A stretch of 36,883 bases of DNA from Rhodospirillales bacterium (GTDB lineage: Bacteria; Pseudomonadota; Alphaproteobacteria; Rhodospirillales; Casp-alpha2), in the NCBI GenBank assembly GCA_021775095.1, contig JAJFII010000028.1, positions 1 to 36,883 of the forward strand, written 5' to 3'. The translations under genes and the position numbers were made by a program. The first letter of the stretch is position 1; every line of letters starts with the position of its first letter. This document shows positions 9,545 through 16,949 of this stretch, piece by piece. Below the pieces are notes generated by a model, which worked only from the letters and a program-made list of their open reading frames with translations, was not told the origin of the DNA and ran no database searches.

Positions 9545-10168
9545 TCAAGCCCTTTGACCCAATATCTTGCGGATTGGGGCATAGGAGCGTCTGTGGTGCG
9601 GTGTCACCCCCAAAACTGCCAGGGCCCGTTGATGTTCAGCCGTCCCGTATCCGGCATTGCGTTCCCAGCCATAGCCGGGAAATTCTGCGGCGAGCTCTTT
9701 CATGGTCCGGTCGCGGCTGACTTTTGCAACAATACTGGCGGCAGCAATGGAATAACTTTTGCTATCGCCCTTAACCACAGCCCGCTCGGCACAGGTCAGG
9801 CCCGGCACTTTGTTGCCGTCAATCAGGGCCAAATGGACGGCAATGGGCAGCGCCTGCACAGCCCGACGCATGGCCAATAGAGTCGCCTGAAGAATGTTCA
9901 TGTGATCGATCTCTTCGACGCTGGCGACACCGACGGCGAACACCACCCGTTGCGTCAGAACGGGGAAAACCGTTTGCCTTTTGCGGGCGCTTAGTTTTTT
10001 CGAATCATCCAATTGTCCCAACAGTTCCGGCGGCAACCGGTCCGGGTCAAGCACCACAGCAGCCGCCGTTACCGGCCCCGCCCTGGGGCCACGGCCCGCT
10101 TCGTCAACCCCACAGATCGTCTGAAACCCTTCGCTCCGGGCCTCCTCTTCGAACAACCAGTCGGGCAC
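9545..10168 (-). CDS. rnhB: Ribonuclease HII
   Basis: A 207-residue enzyme that cuts the RNA strand of RNA-DNA hybrids and starts repair of misincorporated ribonucleotides. Motif 1 is CGVDEAGRGPRAGPV, with catalytic Asp22 and Glu23; most relatives have leucine where Arg29 stands. The third acidic residue is in LIDGNKVPG, and the signature KGDSKSYSIAAASIVAKVSRD is intact. The start is a GTG at 10168, one base after the TAA of the antiporter gene, so the two are almost certainly co-transcribed and coupled. The rnhB-ccrM order is common in alphaproteobacteria. Confidence 0.95.
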   Translation of the reverse strand: MPDWLFEEEARSEGFQTICGVDEAGRGPRAGPVTAAAVVLDPDRLPPELLGQLDDSKKLSARKRQTVFPVLTQRVVFAVGVASVEEIDHMNILQATLLAMRRAVQALPIAVHLALIDGNKVPGLTCAERAVVKGDSKSYSIAAASIVAKVSRDRTMKELAAEFPGYGWERNAGYGTAEHQRALAVLGVTPHHRRSYAPIRKILGQRA

Positions 10169-10169
10169 T

Positions 10170-11897
10170 TTATTTTTTCCCTTTAGATCCCGGGTCCCCT
10201 GCAGATTTCGAATTCTCCGCGGGTTTTGATTTTTCTTTAGCAGTTGATTTTCCGGCGGGTTTCGGTTTGCCTGTGGATTTTACCACGGATTTGGGTTTTG
10301 CCTCGGGTTTTGCCTCGGGTTTTGCCTTGGGTTTTGCCTTGGATTTTGCCTTGGGTTTTGCCTCGGGTTTTGCTTTGGCCTTGGGTTTTTGAACGGGGCC
10401 GGCGGCTTTGTCTGTTGCTGCAGAGGTTTCCCCTGCGGTTAAGGGGTTTGAAGTCTCCAGATTTACCGGTGCCGGCAGGGCACCGACCGCCTCCCGGGTC
10501 GGCACTTTTGGCGTCGACCTGTCAGTTGTCGGGGAACGGGGTTGCGCCGCTTTGGCCCTGGTCGACAAGGCTTCTTTTGAACGTTTTCGCCGGAGGCGGT
10601 GGCGGCGCAAATACAAAGCAATGCGGCGGCGCGACCGTTGGGTTTCCGACAGGGCACCATCCAGGGTCACCGCGACCATTTCTGCTTCCGGTCCATAGAC
10701 CATGCGCAGGAGCTGTCCGGCTTCCGTCACCCCGTACTGGGCCAATAATCGCAACCGACGCGCCGTAAAAACCCAGAGCGGACTGAGGGCTATGCTCATG
10801 ACGGTCACCGAAATGACCAGGCGGCTTTCATCGCGACTGATAACACCGGCTTCGACGCCAACAACCGACAGCAGGAAGGAAAACTCGCCAATTTGCGAGG
10901 TCAAAAGGCCGGCAATAAAAGCCTGTTGCCAGGGTTGGCCCAGCAAACCCAGAAGTGCCACATTGAGGACCGTCTTAAATACCGCGACGACAAAAAACAA
11001 GGTGGCGACAATCGCCAGATTTTGCCAAATATAGTTCAGATCAATAAGCAGTCCGATGGACAGGAAAAACACCATCATCAGAATACTCTGGATGGGTTCG
11101 GTCACTTCAATCATCGCCGCACGTTCACTGGAATTGCCAATGATCAGACCGGCGATAAAAGCCCCATAGGCGGCCGACAAACCCAACAGGCCCGATGCCG
11201 CCGCCCAGACAAAACAAAAAGCCAGGGCCATGAGGGGTTTTAATTCGGCGAAATTGCTGGCGAACTCCATAAACGGCAGTGTCACTTTGCGCCCGGTCGA
11301 CAAAAACATAATCAACGCAACCAAAAAGCCGATGGAAAACAAAATTTTGGGCAAGGCATACCAATCAAATCCGTCGCCGCCCATGGCCGCGACGCCGAGC
11401 ATCATCGGGACAACCGCCAGATCCTGGGCAATCAGCACACCGACCGCGACCCGACCGGCCCGGGTCCGCAGTTCCCCCACGTCTTCAAGCAGTTTAATGG
11501 CGACGGCCGTCGATGATACGGCAACCACAAAACCCAGCAGGATCGCCAACTCGATCTTCAGATCAAAGACCACGGACATAAGCAACATGGCACCGACGGA
11601 ACCGCCGATCTGCAGGACGGTTGCCAGAACAGTCAGGCGCCAGATCCGGCGGAACGACCGTAGCGACAGCTCCATGCCGACAACAAACAACAAAAGCAGG
11701 ACACCCATTTCTGCCAGGACGTCAATTTGTTCGCGGTTATCGACAAACGCCATTGCCGACGGACCGAGCAACACACCGGCCAGGATGTATCCGACCAATG
11801 CTGGTTGGCGAAACCGCTCCATGGCGATGCCGCAGACCAGGGCCACCAGAATAACAGCGGCAATTGCTGTCAGTGAACTGTGTACATCTGTTTCCAT
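10170..11897 (-). CDS. CPA2-type cation:proton antiporter (KefB-like membrane domain) with a Lys/Ala/Pro-rich tail
   Basis: 575 residues. Residues about 5-385 hold roughly twelve membrane helices of the Na+/H+ exchanger domain, beginning with GIAMERFRQPALVGYILAGVLLGPSAM and including the conserved VAVSSTAVAIKLLED and LLTSQIGEFSFLL segments. The usual RCK (TrkA-N) nucleotide-binding domain is absent. After helix 12 comes a linker of about 75 residues (YGPEAEMVAVTLDG, then RSRRRIALYLRRHRLRRKRS), followed by about 110 residues rich in K, A, P and S with repeated KPKAKPEA units. The tail resembles eukaryotic histone H1 or bacterial histone-like repeats in composition only. It likely exchanges K+ or Na+ for protons at the inner membrane. 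The tail is probably cytoplasmic, and its function is unknown. The gene is upstream of rnhB with a 1-nt gap. Confidence 0.9.
   Translation of the reverse strand: METDVHSSLTAIAAVILVALVCGIAMERFRQPALVGYILAGVLLGPSAMAFVDNREQIDVLAEMGVLLLLFVVGMELSLRSFRRIWRLTVLATVLQIGGSVGAMLLMSVVFDLKIELAILLGFVVAVSSTAVAIKLLEDVGELRTRAGRVAVGVLIAQDLAVVPMMLGVAAMGGDGFDWYALPKILFSIGFLVALIMFLSTGRKVTLPFMEFASNFAELKPLMALAFCFVWAAASGLLGLSAAYGAFIAGLIIGNSSERAAMIEVTEPIQSILMMVFFLSIGLLIDLNYIWQNLAIVATLFFVVAVFKTVLNVALLGLLGQPWQQAFIAGLLTSQIGEFSFLLSVVGVEAGVISRDESRLVISVTVMSIALSPLWVFTARRLRLLAQYGVTEAGQLLRMVYGPEAEMVAVTLDGALSETQRSRRRIALYLRRHRLRRKRSKEALSTRAKAAQPRSPTTDRSTPKVPTREAVGALPAPVNLETSNPLTAGETSAATDKAAGPVQKPKAKAKPEAKPKAKSKAKPKAKPEAKPEAKPKSVVKSTGKPKPAGKSTAKEKSKPAENSKSAGDPGSKGKK
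10291..10390 (-). repeat. 12-nt tandem repeat encoding KPKA/KPEA units
   Basis: About eight imperfect copies of a 12-nt unit (plus-strand form GGTTTTGCCTCG) inside the antiporter gene, encoding the four-residue units KPKA, KPEA and KSKA. The period is a multiple of three, so changes in copy number keep the frame. This is a typical substrate for slipped-strand length variation. Confidence 0.85.
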
Positions 11898-11942
11898 GGA
11901 TTCAATCTAACATCAAGATATGGGGAAAAACAGACCTTCCAA

Positions 11943-11967
11943 ACTTGAAATGTGGTGATTTTCAAGT
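11943..11967. promoter_or_regulatory. Inverted repeat in the divergent antiporter/GNAT promoter region
   Basis: ACTTGAAA at 11943-11950 and TTTCAAGT at 11960-11967 are exact reverse complements separated by 9 nt. The repeat lies between the divergent antiporter and acetyltransferase genes, at about 45 bp from each start. It could be an operator, but no regulator can be named. Confidence 0.35.
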
Positions 11968-12009
11968 CATCAATCGATCCCCCTCCGCTTTTTGCAAAGT
12001 AAACCTTTT

Positions 12010-12465
12010 ATGGCAAATTCCAAGGTCAGCATTCGTTCCCTAAACGAAGACGACGAAGTGCATTGGCACTCCATGTGGTCTGCCTATCTGGCGTTTTATG
12101 AACACCCTTTGGCACCGGAAATCACGGCCGAAACCTGGCGGCGCTTTTTCGATGACAACTGCCCGCTGTATTGCCTGGTCGCCACGGATGCCGATCTTGG
12201 ACTGCTGGGTTTTGCCGCCCATGTGGTCCACCCAGGGACCTGGGGCATGGGAAATGTTTGTTATCTGGAGGATCTGTATGTGGTGCCGGAAGCCCGCCGT
12301 CGGGGCGTCGCCCGCCAAATGATTGATCATCTCATCACACGGGGTAAAGACCGGTCCTGGTATCGCCTGTATTGGCACACCGACCACGGCAATCATCCGG
12401 CGCGGGCCCTATACGACTCGATTGGCACTCTGTCTGACCGGGTCAAATACGACGTCGCCTTATAA
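12010..12465 (+). CDS. GNAT family N-acetyltransferase
   Basis: About 151 residues with the complete GNAT fold. VSIRSLNEDDEVHWHSMWSAY forms strand 1 and helix 1, and LLGFAAHVVHPG forms the central strands. The acetyl-CoA site is VCYLEDLYVVPEARRRGVARQM, matching the family R/Q-x-x-G-x-A motif. WYRLYWHTDHGNHPARALYDSIG covers the terminal beta-bulge region. The start is the ATG at 12010; the longer reading begins with a TTG at 11992 and has no support. The acceptor cannot be predicted: the group includes aminoglycoside, polyamine and peptide acetylases. It is divergent from the antiporter gene. Confidence 0.88.
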   Translation: MANSKVSIRSLNEDDEVHWHSMWSAYLAFYEHPLAPEITAETWRRFFDDNCPLYCLVATDADLGLLGFAAHVVHPGTWGMGNVCYLEDLYVVPEARRRGVARQMIDHLITRGKDRSWYRLYWHTDHGNHPARALYDSIGTLSDRVKYDVAL

Positions 12466-12572
12466 TCCCACCGGCATCTCCGTCGACACTCCGATCTTCA
12501 TCACGCAGGTGTGAATTCATTTCTCGTGAAATCCCCCTTACATTTTACTTCAAATCAATCAGGGAGAAGCAG

Positions 12573-13439
12573 ATGAAACGTTTTATTCGACATATCGCTT
12601 TTGGATTAATAGGTTTGACGGCGTTGGGTGCCTCCCATCAGGTGCAAGCGCAAGAAGCCGCCAAAAGGTCAATTACAAAAATTGCCGGCGATCTTTATCG
12701 ATTTACCAACAATTTTCATTCCTCGGTCTTTCTGGTCACCCTGGATGGCGTCATCGCCACCGACCCGATCAACGCCGACGCCGCGACCTGGCTGGAAACC
12801 GAGATCAGAAAACGCTTCAGCAAAGAAATTAAATACGTCATCTACAGCCATGATCACGCCGACCATAGTTCCGGCGGCGAGGTTTTTGCCGATACGGCGA
12901 TCGTTGTTGCCCATGAAAATGCCAAAGAAGCGATCATTGGCGAAGGCCGACCGACGGCGGTACCCGACGTGACCTTCAGTGATCAAATGACCATCGAATT
13001 GGGTGGTAAAAAAGTCCACCTCACCTATGTGGGACCAAGCCATTCCAACAATTCCATTGTGATGAATTTCCCCGACGAACGGACGCTGTTTGCCGTGGAT
13101 ATTATCAGCCATAAACGGGTTCCCTTTCAAACCCTCGGCGATTCCTATTTCCCTGGATGGATCAATGCCCTGAAATCCCTGGAAAATATGGATTTTGATA
13201 TTCTGGCACCCGGTCACGGCGCCCTGGGAACCAAAGCCGACACCACCACCAACCACGCCTATATGAAAGAAATGTACGATGCCATCTATGCCGGCGTGCG
13301 AACCGGAAAATCCCTGGACGACTTAAAGGCGAGCATTACCATGGATGCCTACATGGATTGGGGCCAATACCAGGCCTGGCGTCCGATGAACATTGAGGGC
13401 ATGTATGATCGCATTCAAATGCAGCGCCGCGGCGGATAA
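12573..13439 (+). CDS. Secreted metallo-beta-lactamase-fold hydrolase
   Basis: 288 residues with a signal peptide (MKRFIRHIAFGLIGLTALGA, cleavage likely after HQVQAQ). The first metal motif is YSHDHADHSSGGE (HxHxDH). A further histidine is in YVGPSHSNNS, an aspartate in LFAVDIIS and the last histidine in LAPGHGALG, so the di-metal site is complete. The gene follows a good ribosome site (AGGGAGAAG). The fold is shared by lactamases, glyoxalase II, lactonases and the enzymes near quinoprotein alcohol dehydrogenases. The location suggests periplasmic hydrolysis of an unknown ester or lactam, and resistance to beta-lactams should not be assumed. The TAA stop lies inside the first copy of a 17-bp tandem repeat. 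Confidence 0.88.
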   Translation: MKRFIRHIAFGLIGLTALGASHQVQAQEAAKRSITKIAGDLYRFTNNFHSSVFLVTLDGVIATDPINADAATWLETEIRKRFSKEIKYVIYSHDHADHSSGGEVFADTAIVVAHENAKEAIIGEGRPTAVPDVTFSDQMTIELGGKKVHLTYVGPSHSNNSIVMNFPDERTLFAVDIISHKRVPFQTLGDSYFPGWINALKSLENMDFDILAPGHGALGTKADTTTNHAYMKEMYDAIYAGVRTGKSLDDLKASITMDAYMDWGQYQAWRPMNIEGMYDRIQMQRRGG

Positions 13440-13481
13440 AAAGACGCGGCGGATAAAAAGACGCGGCGGATAAAAAGACGC
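13431..13481. repeat. Three exact 17-bp tandem repeats
   Basis: GGCGGATAAAAAGACGC occurs three times head to tail (13431, 13448, 13465), followed by GGCGG. The first copy contains the last two codons and the TAA stop of the metallo-hydrolase gene. The array ends nine bases before the terminal repeat of the MITE-like element. Confidence 0.95.
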
Positions 13482-13489
13482 GGCGGCCC

Positions 13490-13760
13490 CTAGGGTCAGG
13501 ACCCATTAATTTCTTGCAATGCTGTTTGTCCGTAAGCTTACGAATACAAGAAAACAAGCGCAAGGACATGCCGGACCTATTCGAGCCTTGTTTTCGCACA
13601 AGGCGTAAGCTTACGGACAAACCCCTTGGGGCGGGGCGTTTTATCTCTCTGGCTTCGTTGAAAATACTTTAAAACCGTGGGGTTTCCTGCGTCTTTCCGC
13701 CTAACCGATAAGATAAATCGCCTCCGCAGAATGGATGAAATTAATGGGTCCTGACCCTAG
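13490..13760. mobile_element. MITE-like element, 271 bp, with 24-bp perfect terminal inverted repeats
   Basis: The left end (13490-13513) starts CTAGGGTCAGGACCC and the right end (13737-13760) is its exact reverse complement over 24 bases. The element contains no gene and holds a second, internal inverted repeat (13524-13622). It lies between the convergent metallo-hydrolase and radical SAM genes. CTAG at both outer ends could be a target-site duplication of the kind made by some IS5-family elements; if so, the true terminal repeat is 20 bp. The TAG stop codon of the radical SAM gene is read from the right end. Small size, perfect ends and no transposase fit a non-autonomous element. A fixed intergenic bidirectional terminator is the alternative. 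Confidence 0.7.
13524..13622. repeat. Internal long hairpin within the MITE-like element
   Basis: A 19-bp perfect inverted repeat (13524-13542, GTTTGTCCGTAAGCTTACG, and 13604-13622). Its inner part CGTAAGCTTACG is itself a palindrome. Further in, GAAAACAAG (13550-13558) pairs with CTTGTTTTC (13587-13595). Together these would fold into a stem-loop of about 99 nt in either strand. Confidence 0.8.
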
Positions 13761-14848
13761 AACAAACTCAGCTGATCGCCAACCCGAGGCGGGCAATTGA
13801 ATAGGTTTGTCTGCAATTTCCGTTCGGCTGCGCGCTGGTCATCCAGGCCGCGTTTGCGCAGAGCCAACCGATACCGCCGGTTGATCATTTCCGCATAGGG
13901 GCCGGTTCCTGCCATACGGGTTTGAAACTGTGACCGGTAAACCTTTCCACCGTGCGACTGACGCATCAGCGACAACACATGGTCGCGCTTCAGGGGCGCG
14001 TGGGTTTCCAGCCACTCTTCGAATAATCCTGCAATTTCCCGGGGCAGCCGCAACAGGATGTAAACGGCACTGGTCGCTCCGGCCAAGGCGGCGGCTTCGA
14101 TGATTCGTTCCAGTTCCTGGTCGGTCAGGGCTGGAATAATCGGCGCAATCATCACTGTTGCGGGAATTCCCGCCTCGGCCAGTTTTTTTACCGCCGCCAG
14201 GCGTTTCATGGGCGTTGGCGCACGCGGTTCCAGTCGACGGGCAAGATCGCGATCCAATGTGGTAATGGAAATCGCCACACTGGCCAAATTTTTTGCCGCC
14301 ATGGGAGCCAGAATATCCAGGTCTCGAAGCACCAGGTCCGACTTGGTGGTAATCCCCACGGGGTGTTGAAAGCGCTGCAACACATGGAGCACCCGCCGGG
14401 TAATCTGCTGGGTTTTTTCGATCGGCTGATAGGGGTCCGTATTTGCCCCCAACTGGATGATCTGACAGCGATAGTGCGGGTGCCGCAGTTCCCTTTCCAA
14501 AATCTCGGCGGCATTGGGTTTTGCGATCAATTGACTCTCAAAATCCAGGCCCGGTGAAAACCCGTAATAGGCGTGAGTTGGACGGGCAAAACAATAAACA
14601 CAGCCGTGCTCGCATCCCTTATAGGGATTGAGCGACTGGTTAAAAGGAATATCCGGTGAGGTATTTTTGGCAATCACGGTGCGTACCTGTTCGGTCGTTA
14701 CCACTGTCCGCAGGGGCACCGGATCGTTGGGTTCGCCCAGGTTCCAGCCGTCGTCAACGGCGTGGCGGGACTGTGCCTCAAACCGCCCCGTCCGATTGGA
14801 AACGGCCCCCCGGCCCTTTTTAGCGATGGCGGCAATGAGATCAACCAT
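13757..14848 (-). CDS. Radical SAM protein, PA0069 / spore-photoproduct-lyase-like family
   Basis: 363 residues. The [4Fe-4S] motif is CEHGCVYC (Cys79, Cys83, Cys86), in the CX3CX2C spacing of this COG1533-type family, preceded by NPYKGC. Downstream blocks typical of the group are IQLGANTDPYQPIEK, VGITTKSDLVLRDLDIL and SVAISITTLD. Members resemble spore photoproduct lyase but occur in non-sporulating bacteria, and their substrate is not established; a DNA- or nucleotide-related radical reaction is only a guess. The natural family ending QLSLF is present, and the TAG stop comes from the end of the MITE-like element, so the insertion left the protein intact. It lies 47 nt downstream of a LysR gene on the same strand. 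Confidence 0.9.
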   Translation of the reverse strand: MVDLIAAIAKKGRGAVSNRTGRFEAQSRHAVDDGWNLGEPNDPVPLRTVVTTEQVRTVIAKNTSPDIPFNQSLNPYKGCEHGCVYCFARPTHAYYGFSPGLDFESQLIAKPNAAEILERELRHPHYRCQIIQLGANTDPYQPIEKTQQITRRVLHVLQRFQHPVGITTKSDLVLRDLDILAPMAAKNLASVAISITTLDRDLARRLEPRAPTPMKRLAAVKKLAEAGIPATVMIAPIIPALTDQELERIIEAAALAGATSAVYILLRLPREIAGLFEEWLETHAPLKRDHVLSLMRQSHGGKVYRSQFQTRMAGTGPYAEMINRRYRLALRKRGLDDQRAAERKLQTNLFNCPPRVGDQLSLF

Positions 14849-14895
14849 GCCCGAAATCTAATGAATTAATGAGAACAAAACAAGAACAATTAATT

Positions 14896-15813
14896 TTAAC
14901 TGCCGTTACGGGCCGTACCGTGCGCTTCTTCCAACAACCAGTGGCGAAAGACGGCGTTCTTAAAGACTTCTGCCGTGGCTTCCGGGCAGACAACGTAAAA
15001 CCCATATCCGGTGATCAGCGACAGTTCAAACGGCGCAACCAGGCGCCCGGACACCACATCGTTTTCGACAATTTTTTTATTGGCCAGTGCCACCCCCTGA
15101 CCGTCGACTGCCGCTTCAAGGGCAAGGGCTTCCGTGGTAAAGGTCAATCCACGACTGGTATCGACGCCCTCGATACCGGCGAGTTTTAACCACATGGCCC
15201 AATCGGGCTGTTGGCCGCCCGTATAACCCCAATCACAATGCAAAAGGTTGTGATATCGCAGGTTGTCCGGGATCACCAGGGGGTGTGTGCCGGCAAGCAA
15301 TTGTGGACTGCAAACCGGCGTGGTATTTTCCTGAACCAGAAGGTCCGATCTCAGGTCTGGATAATTGCCGGGCCCAAAGCGGATGGCGATGTCGACGTTT
15401 TCCCGGGCAAAGTCGACCAGACCCAGGGTCGGGTCAACGCGAATTCGAATGTCGGGGTATCGCGCCTGAAATCGTGGCAATCGGCGGACCAGCCATTTGG
15501 CGGCGAAACTCGGGGCAGCCGAGACCGTCAAGATCCCACTGCTTTCATGCGCCCGCATTTTGTCGACCGCAGCGGCGAGGCTGTCAAACCCGTCGCCAAG
15601 CAGGGGCAGGGCCAGCTGACCGGCATCGGTCAGCATCACCGCCCGGGTCAAGCGCCTGAACAGTTGCACGCCGACAATATCTTCGAGGTTACGGACCTGC
15701 TGGGAAACCGCAGCGGCGGTCACATTGAGTTCTTCAGCGGCTTTTGTAAAACTCAGATGACGGCCTGCCGCCTCAAACACACGGAGGCTGTTCAGGGGGG
15801 GGAGTTTACGCAA
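14896..15813 (-). CDS. LysR family transcriptional regulator (GcvA-like)
   Basis: 305 residues. The helix-turn-helix is at residues about 20-40 (LSFTKAAEELNVTAAAVSQQVRNLE), and the N-terminus RKLPPLNSLRVFEAAGRH is that of the GcvA branch. The effector domain contains FAAKWLVRRLPRFQARYPDIRIRV and IRFGPGNYPDLRSDLL, both characteristic of GcvA-type regulators. It is divergent from a 53-codon gene and shares its control region; LysR regulators usually control the divergent gene and themselves. A short inverted repeat (15826-15845) lies just upstream of its start. The target and effector are unknown. The radical SAM gene follows on the same strand and could be in the same transcript. Confidence 0.92.
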   Translation of the reverse strand: MRKLPPLNSLRVFEAAGRHLSFTKAAEELNVTAAAVSQQVRNLEDIVGVQLFRRLTRAVMLTDAGQLALPLLGDGFDSLAAAVDKMRAHESSGILTVSAAPSFAAKWLVRRLPRFQARYPDIRIRVDPTLGLVDFARENVDIAIRFGPGNYPDLRSDLLVQENTTPVCSPQLLAGTHPLVIPDNLRYHNLLHCDWGYTGGQQPDWAMWLKLAGIEGVDTSRGLTFTTEALALEAAVDGQGVALANKKIVENDVVSGRLVAPFELSLITGYGFYVVCPEATAEVFKNAVFRHWLLEEAHGTARNGS

Positions 15814-15825
15814 AATAGGTCCTCC

Positions 15826-15845
15826 TATAGATAAGATTTTCTATA
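15826..15845. promoter_or_regulatory. Candidate LysR binding site
   Basis: TATAGA (15826-15831) and TCTATA (15840-15845) form an inverted repeat with an 8-nt centre. It contains a T-N11-A-type core and lies 13 bp upstream of the LysR start. LysR regulators commonly autoregulate from such sites. Confidence 0.4.
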
Positions 15846-15949
15846 TCGTAACCCCAGAAAACATCGTTTGTAAACCGCACCGGCGGCGGCTACATTTTTT
15901 ATCAACAGCGCCCTTCCTGTGGGCCTCACTTTTTTAAGGAACCCGGATC

Positions 15950-16111
15950 ATGACACCCTATTCCGCCCTCGCCGCAAAATCACCGCACGGACGTTCTGAC
16001 GCTGCCGGCCGTGAAACCAACCTGAGCCTGATGATTTCCATTGGTGCTTTGCGACTTGTCAACACGGTTGAGCGCTCCCTTAACACCCTGCGCCGACATA
16101 AGGCGCGTTAA
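15950..16111 (+). CDS. Small 53-residue protein divergent from LysR gene
   Basis: The ATG at 15950 is preceded by AAGGA nine bases upstream and opens a 53-codon frame. The predicted protein is MTPYSALAAKSPHGRS, then a Gly/Glu/Asn linker, then LSLMISIGALRLVNTVERSLN and a basic end LRRHKAR. The C-terminal half would form one amphipathic or weakly hydrophobic helix with a positive tail. It matches no family I know with confidence; short basic proteins of the DUF1127 kind are often found beside GcvA-like regulators in this group, but the DUF1127 motif is not present. A perfect intrinsic terminator starts 27 nt after the stop, which strongly supports a discrete short transcript, coding or not. Confidence 0.65.
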   Translation: MTPYSALAAKSPHGRSDAAGRETNLSLMISIGALRLVNTVERSLNTLRRHKAR

Positions 16112-16138
16112 TCCTTTTAAGCGAGTTACCATCCACTG

Positions 16139-16185
16139 CCCTGGTCGGGCCCGCCGTCGCCGGGTGCCCGACCAGGGACTTTTTT
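16139..16185 (+). terminator. Strong intrinsic terminator
   Basis: A perfect 12-bp stem, CCCTGGTCGGGC (16139-16150) and GCCCGACCAGGG (16166-16177), is followed by AC and six T residues. It serves the 53-codon gene. Confidence 0.9.
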
Positions 16186-16224
16186 CGGCAATTTGCAGAA
16201 TTCCTGAGCTGTGCTATGTGATAC

Positions 16225-16242
16225 CCAGGGTCCTGACCCTGG
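16225..16242. repeat. Palindrome sharing 13 bases with the MITE end
   Basis: CCAGGGTC-CT-GACCCTGG is a perfect 8-bp inverted repeat. Its core GGGTCCTGACCCT is identical to the outer end of the MITE-like element at 13490-13760. It lies 26 bp upstream of the glycosyltransferase start and could be a solo end, a relic of the same element family, or a shared protein-binding site. Confidence 0.5.
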
Positions 16243-16267
16243 TCCTGTAAAACCAGCAGAGTTTTAA

Positions 16268-16939
16268 ATGCTTAGTATCGTTATCCCAACCTTAAACGAC
16301 GGCCATCGATTACCCGCCACCTTAAATTGCGTGAACCTTTTCCCCGGACCAAAGGAACTGATTGTCAGTGACGGGGGTTCAGGCGACCAAACCTTTGCCC
16401 TGACCGCCAAGGCCGGCGGCAAATTTTATATGGCACCGGAAGGCCGCGGCCATCAGTTATTAACCGGCGCCAACGCCGCCGTCGGTGACTGGTTGTTGTT
16501 TATCCATGCCGATACCCGGCTGGGTCCGGGCTGGGTGACCGCCGTTAACCGCTTTATGGCATCCCCACAGAACCGGCTGCGTGCGGCTTATTTTATCTTC
16601 GCCCTGGACGACACAAACCCCCGGGCGCGATCCCTGGAACAGGTCGTTGCCTGGCGATGCAAATCCCTTTCTTTGCCCTATGGTGACCAAGGTTTGCTAA
16701 TCAGTCGCGTGTTATACGATCACCTCGGCGGATACCGCCCCCTGCCCCTCATGGAAGATGTCGATTTGGTCCGACGGATCCCCAGACACCGGCTCGAATG
16801 CCTGCCGGCACTGGCCCTGACCTCGGCCGAGCGGTATCAAAAAGGCGGTTATCTGTTGCGGCCCCTGAAAAACCTGATTTGTCTGAGTTTATTCATGCTC
16901 GGTGTTTCGCCCCGCGTGATCCGCGATTTTTATTCCTAA
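16268..16939 (+). CDS. Family 2 glycosyltransferase, TIGR04283-like (arsenosugar-associated)
   Basis: 223 residues with a GT-A fold. LSIVIPTLNDGHRLPATL is the N-terminal strand and nucleotide-binding loop, LIVSDGGSGDQT holds the DGGS motif, and LLFIHADTRLGPGW carries the DxD-equivalent HAD motif typical of TIGR04283. YGDQGLLISRVLYDHLGGYRPLPLMEDVDLVRR is the acceptor-site block. The C-terminus has one hydrophobic segment (LKNLICLSLFMLGVSP). In some bacteria this family lies next to the arsenosugar radical SAM enzyme ArsS, but that gene is not in the window, so arsenosugar synthesis is not shown. The next gene follows after 10 nt, and the two form an operon. Confidence 0.82.
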   Translation: MLSIVIPTLNDGHRLPATLNCVNLFPGPKELIVSDGGSGDQTFALTAKAGGKFYMAPEGRGHQLLTGANAAVGDWLLFIHADTRLGPGWVTAVNRFMASPQNRLRAAYFIFALDDTNPRARSLEQVVAWRCKSLSLPYGDQGLLISRVLYDHLGGYRPLPLMEDVDLVRRIPRHRLECLPALALTSAERYQKGGYLLRPLKNLICLSLFMLGVSPRVIRDFYS

Positions 16940-16949
16940 GGATTTGCCA

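Noticed and set aside
12573-13439. Beta-lactam resistance gene
   Set aside because: The metallo-beta-lactamase fold is shared by many hydrolases, and nothing in the sequence points specifically to lactam substrates.
13336-13620. 94-codon minus-strand frame across the metallo-hydrolase end and the MITE-like element
   Set aside because: It runs across the triplet repeat and the hairpin and shows no protein-like composition; it is not a transposase fragment.
13524-13622. Possible integron attC-like site
   Set aside because: The folded arms resemble an attC in size, but the conserved core sites and asymmetry of attC are absent and there is no integron integrase.
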